A stretch of 64,000 nt of DNA from an uncultured Oscillospiraceae bacterium (GCA_934660965.1 CAKUIM010000004.1:1-64000); one strand, 5' to 3'; counted from the first letter of the stretch, positions 52,198 through 61,240 are shown. Program-made: numbers and translations. The notes: generated by a model not told the origin, from the sequence alone.

Positions 52198-54591
52198 ATG
52201 AATTTAAGCCGCAAATGGCTCAATGAATTCGTCAGCGTTGACGCCAGCGATAAGGAATTTGACGAGGCCATGACCCTCTCCGGCTCCAAGGTGGAGACCA
52301 CCGCCGACCTGGGCGCGGAGATCGTCAACGTGGTGGTAGGCCGGGTGCTCTCCCTGGTGCGCCACCCCAACTCCGACCATATGTGGATCTGCCAGGTGGA
52401 TGTGGGCCGGGGCGCGCCCATCCAGATCGTCACCGGCGCACAGAACGTGAAGGAGGGGGACCTGGTGCCCGCCGCCCTGGACGGCGCTCTCCTGCCCGGC
52501 GGCAAGGAGATTCACGCCGGCAAGCTGCGCGGCGAGGTGTCTGACGGCATGCTCTGCTCCTTTGCCGAGCTGGGCCTTGACCAGCGGGACTTCCCCAGCG
52601 CCTATGCCGACGGCATCTGGATTTTGTCAGACGATCCGGAGCTGACCGATCTCACCGCGGGCGAGGACATCCGCACCGCCGCCGGCCTTGACGACCACGT
52701 GGTGGAGTTCGAGATCACCCCCAACCGGCCGGACTGCCTGTCCGTCATCGGCCTTGCCCGGGAGGCCGCCGCCACCTTTGACCGGGAGCTGCGCCTGCAC
52801 GTGCCCGAGGTGAAGGGCGGGGCGCAGGGCGTGCTCACCGAGCTGCTGGACGTGGAGACCCCCGACGCCGACCTGGTGCCCCGCTACACCGCCCGGATGG
52901 TGCGCAACGTAAAGATCGCCCCCTCCCCCAAGTGGATGCGGGAGCGGCTGCGCGCCATGGGCGTGCGCCCCATCAACAACATCGTGGACATCACAAACTA
53001 CGTCATGCTCGAGTACGGCCAGCCCATGCACGCCTTTGACTACCGCTATGTCCACGGCGGGAAGATCATCGTGCGCCGGGCCCGGGAGGGGGAGCGCCTG
53101 ACCACCCTGGACGGCAAGGAGCACACCCTCACCGCGAACCACCTGGTCATCGCCGACGAGCACCGGGCGGTGGGCCTTGCGGGCATCATGGGCGGCGAGA
53201 ACAGCGAGATTGTCTCCGACACCGCCGACGTGGTGTTCGAGTCCGCCTGCTTTGACGGCACCTGCATCCGCAAGGGCGCCCTGGCCCTGGGCATGCGCAC
53301 CGAGGCGTCCGCCAAGTTTGAGAAGGGCCTTGACCCCATGAACACCCTCCCCGCCGTGCAGCGCGCCTGCGAGCTGGTGGAGCTGCTGGGCGCAGGCGAG
53401 GTGGTGGACGGCGTCATCGACATCTTAAACCACGTCCCCCAGCCCACCGTCCTGCCCCTGGAGCCGGACAAGATCAACGCCCTGCTGGGCACCGACGTCG
53501 CCGCCGATGAAATGGTGCGCATCCTCCGGAAGCTCGACTTCATCGTGGAGGGCGGCCAGGTCACCGTCCCGTCCTGGCGGGGGGATGTCAGGCGCATGGC
53601 CGACCTTGCCGAGGAGGTGGCCCGGTTCCACGGCTACGACCAGATTCCCTGCACCCTCATGCGCGGGCAGACCACCCAGGGCGGCTACACCGCCGTGCAG
53701 AGGCTGGAAAACCGCGTGGGCGAGCTGTGCCGCGCCTTCGGCTATGACGAGATCATCACCTACTCCTTCATCTCGCCCTCCTGCTATGACAAAATCCGCT
53801 GGGCTGAAGACGACGCGCGCCGGCAGTCCTTCAAGATTCTCAACCCCTTGGGGGAGGACACCTCCATCATGCGCACCACCACCCTGCCCTCCATGCTGGA
53901 CATCCTCACCCGCAACTACAACTACCGCAACAAGGCCGTACGCCTTTACGAGATCGGCCGCATCTATCTGCCCGGCGGCGAGGATGGCCTTGCCCGGGAG
54001 CCCAAGATCCTCTCCCTGGGCGCCTACGGCGAGACGGACTTCTTTGCCGTGAAGGGCCAGGTGGAGGCCATCCTCCGGGACCTGCGGGTAGCCGACGTGG
54101 AGTTCCGCCCCGTCACCGACAATCCCTCCTACCATCCCGGCCGGTGCGCCGCGGTGTATGCCGGCGGCACTTATCTGGGCGTGCTGGGCCAGATTCACCC
54201 CCTCACCGCCCGCAACTACGGCGTGGACGCCGAGCTCTACTGCGCCGAGCTTGCGCTGGATGCCCTCTATGCCGTCCGGGGCGCCGACCCCGAGTACATT
54301 CCCCTGCCCAAGTTCCCCTCCGTGGCGCGGGACATCGCCGTGGTGTGCGGCAAGGCCGTCACCGTGGGCGAGCTGGAGAAGGCCATCCGCCGGGGCGCCC
54401 AGGGTCTCTTGAAGGAGGTCACTCTCTTCGACATCTACGAGGGCGTCGGTATCCCCGCGGGCAAGAAGTCCGTGGCCTTCAGCCTGGTGCTGCGCTCCGA
54501 CGAGCGGTCGCTGACCAGCGAGGAGGCTGACGCCGACGTGCGCAGCATCCTCTCCGCCCTGGAGACCGACTGCGGCGCTGTGCTGCGCTGA
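52198..54591 (+). CDS. pheT: phenylalanyl-tRNA synthetase beta subunit
   Basis: 797 aa, normal length. N-terminal tRNA-binding (EMAP-like) domain (VGRVLSLVRHPNSDHMWIC, VTGAQNV), B3/B4 editing domain, B5, catalytic-like core (DEIITYSFISP) and the C-terminal ferredoxin-fold anticodon-binding domain (FPSVARDIAVVC). AGGAGG precedes the ATG at 52198. It completes the PheRS operon under the T-box at 49609. Confidence 0.97.
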   Translation: MNLSRKWLNEFVSVDASDKEFDEAMTLSGSKVETTADLGAEIVNVVVGRVLSLVRHPNSDHMWICQVDVGRGAPIQIVTGAQNVKEGDLVPAALDGALLPGGKEIHAGKLRGEVSDGMLCSFAELGLDQRDFPSAYADGIWILSDDPELTDLTAGEDIRTAAGLDDHVVEFEITPNRPDCLSVIGLAREAAATFDRELRLHVPEVKGGAQGVLTELLDVETPDADLVPRYTARMVRNVKIAPSPKWMRERLRAMGVRPINNIVDITNYVMLEYGQPMHAFDYRYVHGGKIIVRRAREGERLTTLDGKEHTLTANHLVIADEHRAVGLAGIMGGENSEIVSDTADVVFESACFDGTCIRKGALALGMRTEASAKFEKGLDPMNTLPAVQRACELVELLGAGEVVDGVIDILNHVPQPTVLPLEPDKINALLGTDVAADEMVRILRKLDFIVEGGQVTVPSWRGDVRRMADLAEEVARFHGYDQIPCTLMRGQTTQGGYTAVQRLENRVGELCRAFGYDEIITYSFISPSCYDKIRWAEDDARRQSFKILNPLGEDTSIMRTTTLPSMLDILTRNYNYRNKAVRLYEIGRIYLPGGEDGLAREPKILSLGAYGETDFFAVKGQVEAILRDLRVADVEFRPVTDNPSYHPGRCAAVYAGGTYLGVLGQIHPLTARNYGVDAELYCAELALDALYAVRGADPEYIPLPKFPSVARDIAVVCGKAVTVGELEKAIRRGAQGLLKEVTLFDIYEGVGIPAGKKSVAFSLVLRSDERSLTSEEADADVRSILSALETDCGAVLR

Positions 54592-54891
54592 TTTCCCGCG
54601 AGCGTCTATTCCGGGCCTGCACCGGCCCCGCAGGCACCGGGTCCCGGCGCGCTCCCGCCCCGTCCTGCGCTGGGCCTGCCCGCAGCACGCCTGTGTGTTC
54701 TCTCCCACGGGCTGCACATCTGTCCCTTCTGCCCCACCTGGCCCACATGCCATCCGTCCCCGGCCTGCGCCCAACCGGCGCAGGCCGGGCTTTTCCCTTC
54801 TTTGTAAATTTTTCTCCCGTTTTGGTTGACATTGTCCGTCAGTCAATGTATACTGTTTTTTAGTTTAAGTTTACAATTGGAGGAGATTTCC
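54592..54891 (+). promoter_or_regulatory. pheT/bioY intergenic region with BirA-like operator
   Basis: The region has a terminator for pheT (54759-54789, 13-bp stem CCCGGCCTGCGCC, then TTTT). A promoter TTGACA (54831-54836) with TATACT (about 54850-54855) follows. Overlapping its -10, AATGTATAC (54845-54853) and GTTTACAATT (54869-54878) form inverted half-sites with a 15-bp spacer, the layout of a BirA operator in front of a biotin gene. GGAGGAG precedes bioY. Confidence 0.65.
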
Positions 54892-55452
54892 ATGTCAAAG
54901 CGCCCCGTTCCCCTGCGCAGCGCCGTGGCCGCAGCCCTGATGGCGGCAATTCTGTGCGTGCTGTGTCCGCTGTCCGTCCCCGTCGGCCCCATTCCCATCA
55001 CCCTGGCCACCCTGGCCATCTACTTTTCGGCCTATGTGCTGCCCTGGCAGTGGGCCGCGGCAAGCGTGGGGGTCTACCTGCTGCTGGGCGCCGTGGGGCT
55101 GCCCGTCTTTTCCGGCTACGCCGGCGGGCTGGGGCGGCTATTGGGGCCCACCGGCGGCTATCTCATCGGCTACCTGCCTCTGGCGGTCTGCTGCGCCCTG
55201 GCGGTGGGCGGAAGCCGTCGGCGCTGGGTGCATCTTGCGGGCATGGCGCTGGGCACCGTCCTGCTCTATATTCTGGGCACCGCCTGGTTCTGCCTGCAAA
55301 GCGGGACGGGCCTTGCCGACGCGGTGGCCAAATGCGTGTGGATCTTTCTCCCCGGCGACTTCCTCAAGATGGCCGCGGCTCTGCTCCTCGGCCCGGTTCT
55401 CCGCCGGCGCCTGGCCGCTGCCGGGCTGCTCAGCGGCGCCCGGGAAGGCTGA
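54892..55452 (+). CDS. bioY: biotin ECF transporter S component BioY
   Basis: 186 aa, about six membrane helices. GPIPITLATLAIYFSAYVLP (binding loop), GAVGLPVFSGYAGGLGRLLG and GPTGGYLIGYLP are BioY signatures. It captures biotin and works with the shared ECF ATPase/T module, encoded elsewhere. The BirA-like operator directly upstream predicts biotin repression. It is monocistronic; a tRNA-Ser with its own promoter follows. Confidence 0.95.
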   Translation: MSKRPVPLRSAVAAALMAAILCVLCPLSVPVGPIPITLATLAIYFSAYVLPWQWAAASVGVYLLLGAVGLPVFSGYAGGLGRLLGPTGGYLIGYLPLAVCCALAVGGSRRRWVHLAGMALGTVLLYILGTAWFCLQSGTGLADAVAKCVWIFLPGDFLKMAAALLLGPVLRRRLAAAGLLSGAREG

Positions 55453-55473
55453 CCTTCGCGGCTGAAAAAACGC

Positions 55474-55501
55474 TTGACAAGCGGCCAAAAGCTGGTATAA
55501 T
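55474..55501 (+). promoter_or_regulatory. promoter for tRNA-Ser
   Basis: TTGACA at 55474-55479 and TATAAT at 55496-55501, 16-bp spacing. Confidence 0.75.
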
Positions 55502-55553
55502 AGTCCATGCTGCTGCGAGCCCTTTGGCGGCGACAACTGCATATCAGCTATGT

Positions 55554-55645
55554 GGAGTGGTATCGAAGTGGCCATAACGAGCACGATTGGAAATCGTGTG
55601 ACGGTCAAAAGCCGTCCGAGGGTTCGAATCCCTCCCACTCCGCCA
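55554..55645 (+). tRNA. tRNA-Ser (anticodon GGA)
   Basis: Acceptor GGAGTGG (55554-55560) pairs with CCACTCC (55635-55641), discriminator G and an encoded CCA (55643-55645). The anticodon stem CACGA/TCGTG holds TTGGAAA, anticodon GGA at 55589-55591, reading UCC/UCU serine codons. The long variable arm expected for class II tRNA-Ser and the TTCGAAT T-loop are present. Confidence 0.95.
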
Positions 55646-55690
55646 TGTCGGAGCAAGCTTTTTATCGCTTGCTCCGACTTATTTTTATAC
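55646..55690 (+). terminator. terminator after tRNA-Ser
   Basis: GTCGGAGCAAGC and its complement GCTTGCTCCGAC (about 55648-55678) form the stem, followed by TTATTTTTAT. The tRNA-Gln at 61165 ends with a nearly identical hairpin. Confidence 0.8.
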
Positions 55691-55825
55691 ATCGGAGCGC
55701 ACTCACGCCGCCGCGCCTCCTTTTCAAATCGCAAGCGCTTGCGCTGGTTTGCGGTTTGAGAAAACGGGGAATAGAACGTGAGAATATCCGAATTGAAGCC
55801 GCCTGACAAAATGGAAACCGGGAAG

Positions 55826-58800
55826 TCACTGCGACTTCCCGGTTTTTCTTGTATTTCCATCGCTTTGGATGCACGCCCGGCGCTGCCTTGCATTGGGCTT
55901 GGTGCGGCGCAGCGTCCAGTCCATGCCGATCTCCTCCAGGAGCCGCTCACGCTCCGGCGTCATCAGAAAATTGGGGTTGCCCCGCTTTGCCTGGCGCTGA
56001 CTGGCGATCCACATGCCCAGCTTCACCCCCTCGGGCGTGACATAGTCAACAGGGATGTTCAGGTGGCCGTTGGCCTCGAAAAAGGCCCGGGCCAGGCGGT
56101 ATTTATCCATCCAGCGCCTGGTATAGGGCTGCCACACCATGCCGATGGCCTCCAGGCGGCGCTGCTGCTCCGGCGTCAGGCGGCTGTGCCTGCCTGTCCC
56201 AAAATACTTGCTTCTCTGGTCAGACACCCAGCCGCCCAGGCGCATCCCCTCCGGCGTAACGTAGTTCGGCGAGACCCACAGATCGCCATGGGCCCCGAAA
56301 TAGGCTTCCGCCAGGCGGAACATCTCCTCCCAGCGGTCAGGCGGCGAGCTCCAGCACATCCCCAGTTCTTCCAGCTTCCGCGCCGTCTCTCCGCCCAGCG
56401 TCCCGGCCTCATGGCGGCGGCGCTGGGTGCGGAGCCATCTGCCCAGAGGGACGCCCTCCGGCGTCACATAGCGGCTCGGCACATCCAGGCTTCCGGTGCG
56501 CTCGAATTGGCGCCGCGCCGCGGCCAGATAATTCCTCCGTCGAGTGCTGTGGGGCTCCCACACCATACCAAGGCGCTCCAGCTCCTGAATCTGCCGGGGC
56601 GTGAGCTCCCCTTTTCGGCGCTTATACCGCTGCCGGGCAAGCCAGTCGCCCAGCCGATCCCCCTCCGGCGAGAGATAGCCGCAGGGAATCATCAGGTCCC
56701 CATGGGCCTCCCGGTAAACCTGCGCCTGGGTGTACATCCGCCGCCACTGGGCCTCGAAGGGCGACCAGCACAGTCCCAGCGCCTCCAGCTTTTCAACCTG
56801 GAGCCGGGTCAGCTCTCCCCGGCGGTAGGCCTCCCGCTGGTCATTGACCCAGGCGGTCAGCTCACCCGCGCCCCGGATGGCACCATTGGGAGCGGACAGC
56901 GGCCCCTGGCCGGCGCAGCGCCGGCACAGCTGCCGGTATTTTCTGTCCCAGGCCCGGGCGGTGGCGTCCCGATAGCCGGCCAAAATGGCCGGACGGTCCC
57001 GGGCCACGTCCACATCCGTCCCGTCTGCCCCCAGATCGCGCAGCAGCTGCACCGCCGCGCGGTCAAAGGCGGCGTCTCCCAGGTCGGGCAGGGTGATGAC
57101 CCTGTCGCACCGCTCCACCGCCGGAAGGCCCGGCTCCCGGATGCGGAAAAGGCGGATGCCCTGGGCGCGGCACGCCGCCCCCTTGCCCTCGTCCTGCTCC
57201 AGCTTGTCGGCGTGCCAGCGGCAGCCGTCATACTCAATGGCCGTGTGTAAGGACGGAATATAGATGTCCAGCTCCACCCCAAAGCGCTGCTCCCGGCCCA
57301 CCTTACCCGCGTCCGGGAAGGACTTTTTCAGATAATAGAGCAGGGCCTTCTCCTGAAAGGAGGTGCGGGCGGTGACCGTGGTGCCGTCCCAGATCATGCC
57401 AAGGTCGTTGAGCCGCTCGATCCGCTCCGCCGTGATGGCCGCCCTTCCCCTGCCCCGCAGCCCGGCCCGGTAATTGCGGTAGGCCGAGCGCTGCCGGGCA
57501 ATCCACTGCCCCAGGCGCGCGCCGTCCTCGGTGACATAGCCCGTGGGGACGTTGAGCATCCGATGGATGGCGTAATACGCCTGCGCCCGGCGGTACACGG
57601 CAAGCCACTGCTCCTCCCCAGGCTCCCACGCCATGCCAATATTCTCCAGACGGCGTACCTGTTCGTCGGTGAGGCTGCCCCGTTTACCCCGCCTCGCCCC
57701 GCGCTGGGCCAGCACCCAGGTGCGCAGCGGCCCCCGCTCCGGGCACAGGTGTCCATGCTCCCGGAAGTAGGCCGCCGCCTTTTCATACCAGTCCTCCCAG
57801 AGGGCCGCGGAATCCACCGACGCGTCCCACACCATCCCGATGGCCTCCAGGCGGCGCACCCGCTCCCGGGTAAAATAGGGGTTGCCTCCCTGCCAGTAGT
57901 TTTTTCGCTGGGTGCTGATCCAGCTGCCCAGGCTGTTTCTCTCCCCGGGGCGCTTTGCCAACCGCAGGTGCCCATTTTGCCGGAAAAAGGCCTCCGCCCG
58001 GCGGTACTGCCCCTCCCACATGGCCTCCCGCACGTCCCACACCATGCCGATCGTCTCCAGCGCCGCCGCCTTCTCCGCCTGCAGCCGCCCGGTCTCCCGC
58101 AGCTTACGCTGGGCCCCCAGCCAGGAGGCAAGGCCCGGCGGGCACAGGCCGGAGCGCTCCAGGGCCGGGCAGAGGTGGCCGTGGACGCGATGATATTCCT
58201 GCGCCTGGGCAAAGCGCGCCCGCCAGCCCTCTTCCGTCACCTGCCAACAGATGCCAAGGGACGCGAGCCGCGCCTCCCGCTCCGGCGTGAGCAGCCCCCG
58301 GCGTTTGTTCTGGCGCTGATTTGCAAGCCAGTCGCCCAGCTTTTCCCCCGTCGCCGTCACGTAGCCCGCCGGCGGAAAGGCGCCGTGCGCCTGCACATAG
58401 GCGCGCAGCAGCGCATACCAGCCCTCCCAGCTGCCCCGGCGCAGCTCCTCCGGCCGCCACACCACCCCCAGGGCCTCCAGCTGCGAGCGCTGCCTCTCCG
58501 GCAGCTTTCCCCGCTTGTACGCCATCCGCACCCGGTTGAGCCAGATTCCCAGCCTCTCACCCGACTGCGTCACATAGTCCTGGGGCACCCGGGCGGTACC
58601 GTGCTCGGCGGCATACTCTGCAAGGCACCGGCACATTAGGGCAAAGCGGTACGCCTTGACGTCCCACACCATGCCGATGCTCTCCAGCTTTTCCCGCCGC
58701 TCCGGCGTAAAGAGCGGATTTTTCCCGGTGCGGTACTCGTAGCGCTGGGTGCCGATCCAGGCCCCCAGCCGCCGCCCATCCCAGACGCACTCCCTCGGCA

Positions 58801-58894
58801 CCAGAAGATCTCCATGGGCCCGGGCATAGGCCCGGGCCAGGCGGAACATCTCGTCCCAGCCCCGGTCGGGCTGCGCCGCCGTCGGTCGAAGCAT
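55826..58894 (-). CDS. multi-HA-domain protein with embedded PD-(D/E)XK nuclease
   Basis: 1022 aa from the ATG at 58894 (AAGGGGGG upstream). About twelve Helicase-Associated (HA, PF03457-like) modules of 65-79 residues repeat the pattern W..ay...hGhl..p..yvt..G..LG.Wl..qR...G.Lt.e...LE.iGm.W: seven at about 13-504, five at about 640-1000. Between them, residues 505-604 are a Vsr/PD-(D/E)XK-like nuclease: SFQEKALLYYL, ELDIYIP, AIEYDGCRWH and LFRIRE. No helicase motifs exist. HA modules are thought to bind nucleic acid, so this may be a modular sequence-reading nuclease; target and role are unknown. It stands alone beside tRNA-Ser. Confidence 0.75.
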   Translation of the reverse strand: MLRPTAAQPDRGWDEMFRLARAYARAHGDLLVPRECVWDGRRLGAWIGTQRYEYRTGKNPLFTPERREKLESIGMVWDVKAYRFALMCRCLAEYAAEHGTARVPQDYVTQSGERLGIWLNRVRMAYKRGKLPERQRSQLEALGVVWRPEELRRGSWEGWYALLRAYVQAHGAFPPAGYVTATGEKLGDWLANQRQNKRRGLLTPEREARLASLGICWQVTEEGWRARFAQAQEYHRVHGHLCPALERSGLCPPGLASWLGAQRKLRETGRLQAEKAAALETIGMVWDVREAMWEGQYRRAEAFFRQNGHLRLAKRPGERNSLGSWISTQRKNYWQGGNPYFTRERVRRLEAIGMVWDASVDSAALWEDWYEKAAAYFREHGHLCPERGPLRTWVLAQRGARRGKRGSLTDEQVRRLENIGMAWEPGEEQWLAVYRRAQAYYAIHRMLNVPTGYVTEDGARLGQWIARQRSAYRNYRAGLRGRGRAAITAERIERLNDLGMIWDGTTVTARTSFQEKALLYYLKKSFPDAGKVGREQRFGVELDIYIPSLHTAIEYDGCRWHADKLEQDEGKGAACRAQGIRLFRIREPGLPAVERCDRVITLPDLGDAAFDRAAVQLLRDLGADGTDVDVARDRPAILAGYRDATARAWDRKYRQLCRRCAGQGPLSAPNGAIRGAGELTAWVNDQREAYRRGELTRLQVEKLEALGLCWSPFEAQWRRMYTQAQVYREAHGDLMIPCGYLSPEGDRLGDWLARQRYKRRKGELTPRQIQELERLGMVWEPHSTRRRNYLAAARRQFERTGSLDVPSRYVTPEGVPLGRWLRTQRRRHEAGTLGGETARKLEELGMCWSSPPDRWEEMFRLAEAYFGAHGDLWVSPNYVTPEGMRLGGWVSDQRSKYFGTGRHSRLTPEQQRRLEAIGMVWQPYTRRWMDKYRLARAFFEANGHLNIPVDYVTPEGVKLGMWIASQRQAKRGNPNFLMTPERERLLEEIGMDWTLRRTKPNARQRRACIQSDGNTRKTGKSQ

Positions 58895-58996
58895 TCCCCG
58901 CCCCCCTTTCCCTGTTTCCATGAGCATACAGGGCGGTTGGGCCGCCGTCAAGTCCGCTGCTGGAAAACATTACCCCTTGTGGAAGGGGCTGAAAAA

Positions 58997-59016
58997 GGTT
59001 ACAATTTGGTTACAAT
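58997..59016 (-). promoter_or_regulatory. WalR-type box upstream of wall hydrolase 1
   Basis: On the minus strand TGTAAC-CAAAT-TGTAAC (59014-58998) fits the WalR consensus TGTWAH-N5-TGTWAH. It lies about 95 bp before the hydrolase ATG, in the stretch between it and the HA-nuclease gene. Confidence 0.65.
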
Positions 59017-59107
59017 CCCACAGCCGGTCCTATCCCGGCCAAGCCGGGAGCCGCCGCGGCGGCTTCGTCTGCCAACGCGTCTCCCAAAAAAACACAAGGA
59101 GGTTTTC

Positions 59108-59908
59108 ATGAAGCTGCGTATCCTGCTCCTCTCCGCCGCCCTGGCTGCCGCCCTCATCCTGCCCGCCGGGGCCCTGACCCTCACTTATGACGGCGCAGAC
59201 TGCACGGAGGAGACCGGCGCTGTTCTCATCGACGGCACCACCTATGTCTCCCTGCGGCGCACAGCAGCGCTGCTCGCCCCCGCCGCCCGCATCTCCTGGG
59301 ACGGCGAGCGCGCCCGCTTGTCCACCGCCGTTCTCTCCCTCACCGCCCGGCCGGGGGAGGCCTACCTTCAATATAATGGCCGGTGCGTCCCCGTGCCGGG
59401 GCTGGTGCGGCTCGTGGGCGGCTCCACCCTTGTGCCGGTGCGGGCCCTGGCCGCCGCCCTGGGCGCCGAGGTGGAGTGGGACGGCCAGAGCGAGACGGTG
59501 CGTCTCTCCCGCGCCACCGGCATTCCCCAGGCTACGGACTACAATGAGGATGACCTCTACTGGCTCTCCCGCATCATCTCCGCCGAGAGCCGGGGCGAGC
59601 CCCTCGCCGGCAAGATCGCCGTGGGAACGGTGGTGCTCAACCGGGTAAAGAGCAGCGAGTTCCCCGACACCATTTACGGCGTGATTTTCGACGACCGCTG
59701 GGGCGGCCAGTTCGAGCCGGTGCGCAACGGCACCGTCTACCAGCAGCCCACCGACGAGAGCGTCATCGCGGCCAAGCTGTGCCTGGAGGGGGCGCGGGAG
59801 GCGGGGGAAAGCCTCTATTTTATCGCCCCCAAGCTGACCCAAAATCACTGGACCATGACCGCCCGGACCTACGTCACCACCATCGGCTGCCACCTGTTTT
59901 ACGCCTGA
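59108..59908 (+). CDS. SleB/CwlJ-like cell-wall hydrolase 1
   Basis: 266 aa, secreted. The signal peptide ends near PAGALTL; residues about 25-140 form a copper-amine-oxidase-N-like stalk (VLIDGTTYVSLRRTAALL, STLVPVRALAAALGAEVEWD). The C-terminal Hydrolase_2 domain has LYWLSRIISAESRGEPLAGK (catalytic Glu of the SleB type) and TVVLNRVKS. It should cleave peptidoglycan, perhaps cortex. AAGGAGG precedes the ATG. A paralog follows 142 bp later; both have WalR-type boxes. Confidence 0.9.
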   Translation: MKLRILLLSAALAAALILPAGALTLTYDGADCTEETGAVLIDGTTYVSLRRTAALLAPAARISWDGERARLSTAVLSLTARPGEAYLQYNGRCVPVPGLVRLVGGSTLVPVRALAAALGAEVEWDGQSETVRLSRATGIPQATDYNEDDLYWLSRIISAESRGEPLAGKIAVGTVVLNRVKSSEFPDTIYGVIFDDRWGGQFEPVRNGTVYQQPTDESVIAAKLCLEGAREAGESLYFIAPKLTQNHWTMTARTYVTTIGCHLFYA

Positions 59909-59999
59909 TTTTGTCTATTATAGTGCCCGTTTTTCAGGTCTCTCCTCCAATTTTGTGCACAATGCCGATATACATTTGCAAAGAAAACGTATAAAATCG

Positions 60000-60036
60000 G
60001 TTACAATATGGTTACAATTTGTAACAAAATTGTAGC
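60000..60036. promoter_or_regulatory. paired WalR-type boxes upstream of wall hydrolase 2
   Basis: Minus strand: TGTAAC-CATAT-TGTAAC (60016-60000). Plus strand: TGTAAC-AAAAT-TGTAGC (60020-60036), one base from consensus. They end about 14 bp before the ATG, a position that would allow repression or autoregulated activation from an upstream promoter. Confidence 0.6.
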
Positions 60037-60049
60037 AAGGAGAGATTTG

Positions 60050-61045
60050 ATGAAGTTTCGTATTGCCAGCATGGCGCTGGCAGCGGGCCTGCTGCTGACC
60101 TGCGCCGCACCCGTCTATGCCGACATCACCCTGGAAGAGCCGCTGCCTGCACAGTCCGAACAGGAGGACGCGCCCGCCGTGTTCTACCTGGACGGCGAGC
60201 CCCTTTACTCGGTAGAGGCCCAGTGCATCAACGGCACCTACTATGTCACCCTGGCCTCCATCATGCCGCTGCTGGATTCCACCGCTGTGGTGGAGGAGTG
60301 GGACGGCGGCGCCACCCTCACCGCCCAGGCCGAGGCCGTGACCGAGCAGACCGTCCAGGCCGAAGAGGGACAGCAGGCCCTGCCCGTCCTTGAGAACCCC
60401 ACCATCTACGGCTACCTGCTCCAGACCGAGGAGGAGCCCCAGCAGGCCGCGGTGGAGGTGCTGGATACCCTGACCCTGACCGCCCGGGCGGGCGAGAGCT
60501 ATCTGGTGGCCAACGGCCGCTACCTCTACGCCCAGGACGGCATCCTCACCATCAACGGCAGCGTGGCGGTCCCTGTGCGGCTGCTGGCCGCGGCCCTCAA
60601 GCTCAGCGTGGGCTACGATGCCGACACCGCCAGCGTCCTGCTCTCCCGCAGCGGCGAGGCGGGCTACCTGGAGGACGGCGAGAGCTACTACGACGCCGAC
60701 GAGCTCTACTGGCTCTCCCGCATCATCTACTGTGAGAGCGGCAACCAGCCCCTCTCCGGCAAGATCGCCGTGGCCAACGTGGTACTCAACCGCACCCGGC
60801 ACTGGATGTTCCCGGACACGGTCTATGACGTGATCTTCCAGAAGAACCAGTTCAGCCCTGCCGGCAGCGGCTCCATCTATGTGAAGGAGCCCAATGAGGA
60901 GAGCGTCATCGCCGCGAAGCTTGCGTTGGACGGCGCCACGGTGCTTGCCGACGCGCTGTTCTTCAACCGCACCGGCCTTACCTGCTACGCCTCCCGCAAC
61001 CGCTCCTATATCACCACCATCGGCGGGCATTCGTTCTACGCATAA
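60050..61045 (+). CDS. SleB/CwlJ-like cell-wall hydrolase 2
   Basis: 331 aa paralog of the previous gene. Signal peptide ends at VYADI; the stalk is duplicated (two CuAO-N-like halves, about 40-95 and 150-215) with an acidic linker between. The Hydrolase_2 domain reads LYWLSRIIYCESGNQPLSGK and NVVLNRTRH. Its longer stalk may place the active site further into the wall. AAGGAGA precedes the ATG; the upstream in-frame start at 60008 lacks a signal peptide. A terminator (61054-61083, AGAGAGGGG/CCCCTCTCT, T-run) follows. Confidence 0.9.
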   Translation: MKFRIASMALAAGLLLTCAAPVYADITLEEPLPAQSEQEDAPAVFYLDGEPLYSVEAQCINGTYYVTLASIMPLLDSTAVVEEWDGGATLTAQAEAVTEQTVQAEEGQQALPVLENPTIYGYLLQTEEEPQQAAVEVLDTLTLTARAGESYLVANGRYLYAQDGILTINGSVAVPVRLLAAALKLSVGYDADTASVLLSRSGEAGYLEDGESYYDADELYWLSRIIYCESGNQPLSGKIAVANVVLNRTRHWMFPDTVYDVIFQKNQFSPAGSGSIYVKEPNEESVIAAKLALDGATVLADALFFNRTGLTCYASRNRSYITTIGGHSFYA

Positions 61046-61105
61046 GCGCCAAAAGAGAGGGGTATCTCGCCCCTCTCTTTTTTTCGCTCTTTCTGAAAAA
61101 GAGTG

Positions 61106-61133
61106 TTGACAAATTTCATTCTTTTGTTATAAT
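61106..61133 (+). promoter_or_regulatory. promoter for tRNA-Gln
   Basis: TTGACA at 61106-61111 and TATAAT at 61128-61133, 16-bp spacing. Confidence 0.8.
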
Positions 61134-61164
61134 GATACCTGCGCCTGCAATAGCGGGCACATAC

Positions 61165-61238
61165 AGCGGATTAGTGTAATGGTAGCACACCAGACTCTGA
61201 CTCTGTTTGTGAGGGTTCGAATCCTTCATCCGCTGCCA
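61165..61238 (+). tRNA. tRNA-Gln (anticodon CTG)
   Basis: Acceptor AGCGGAT (61165-61171) pairs with ATCCGCT (61228-61234), discriminator G and encoded CCA. D-loop AATGGTAG, anticodon loop CTCTGAC with anticodon CTG, T-arm GAGGGTTCGAATCCTTC. One C-T mismatch occurs at the top of the anticodon stem. Confidence 0.9.
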
Positions 61239-61240
61239 TC

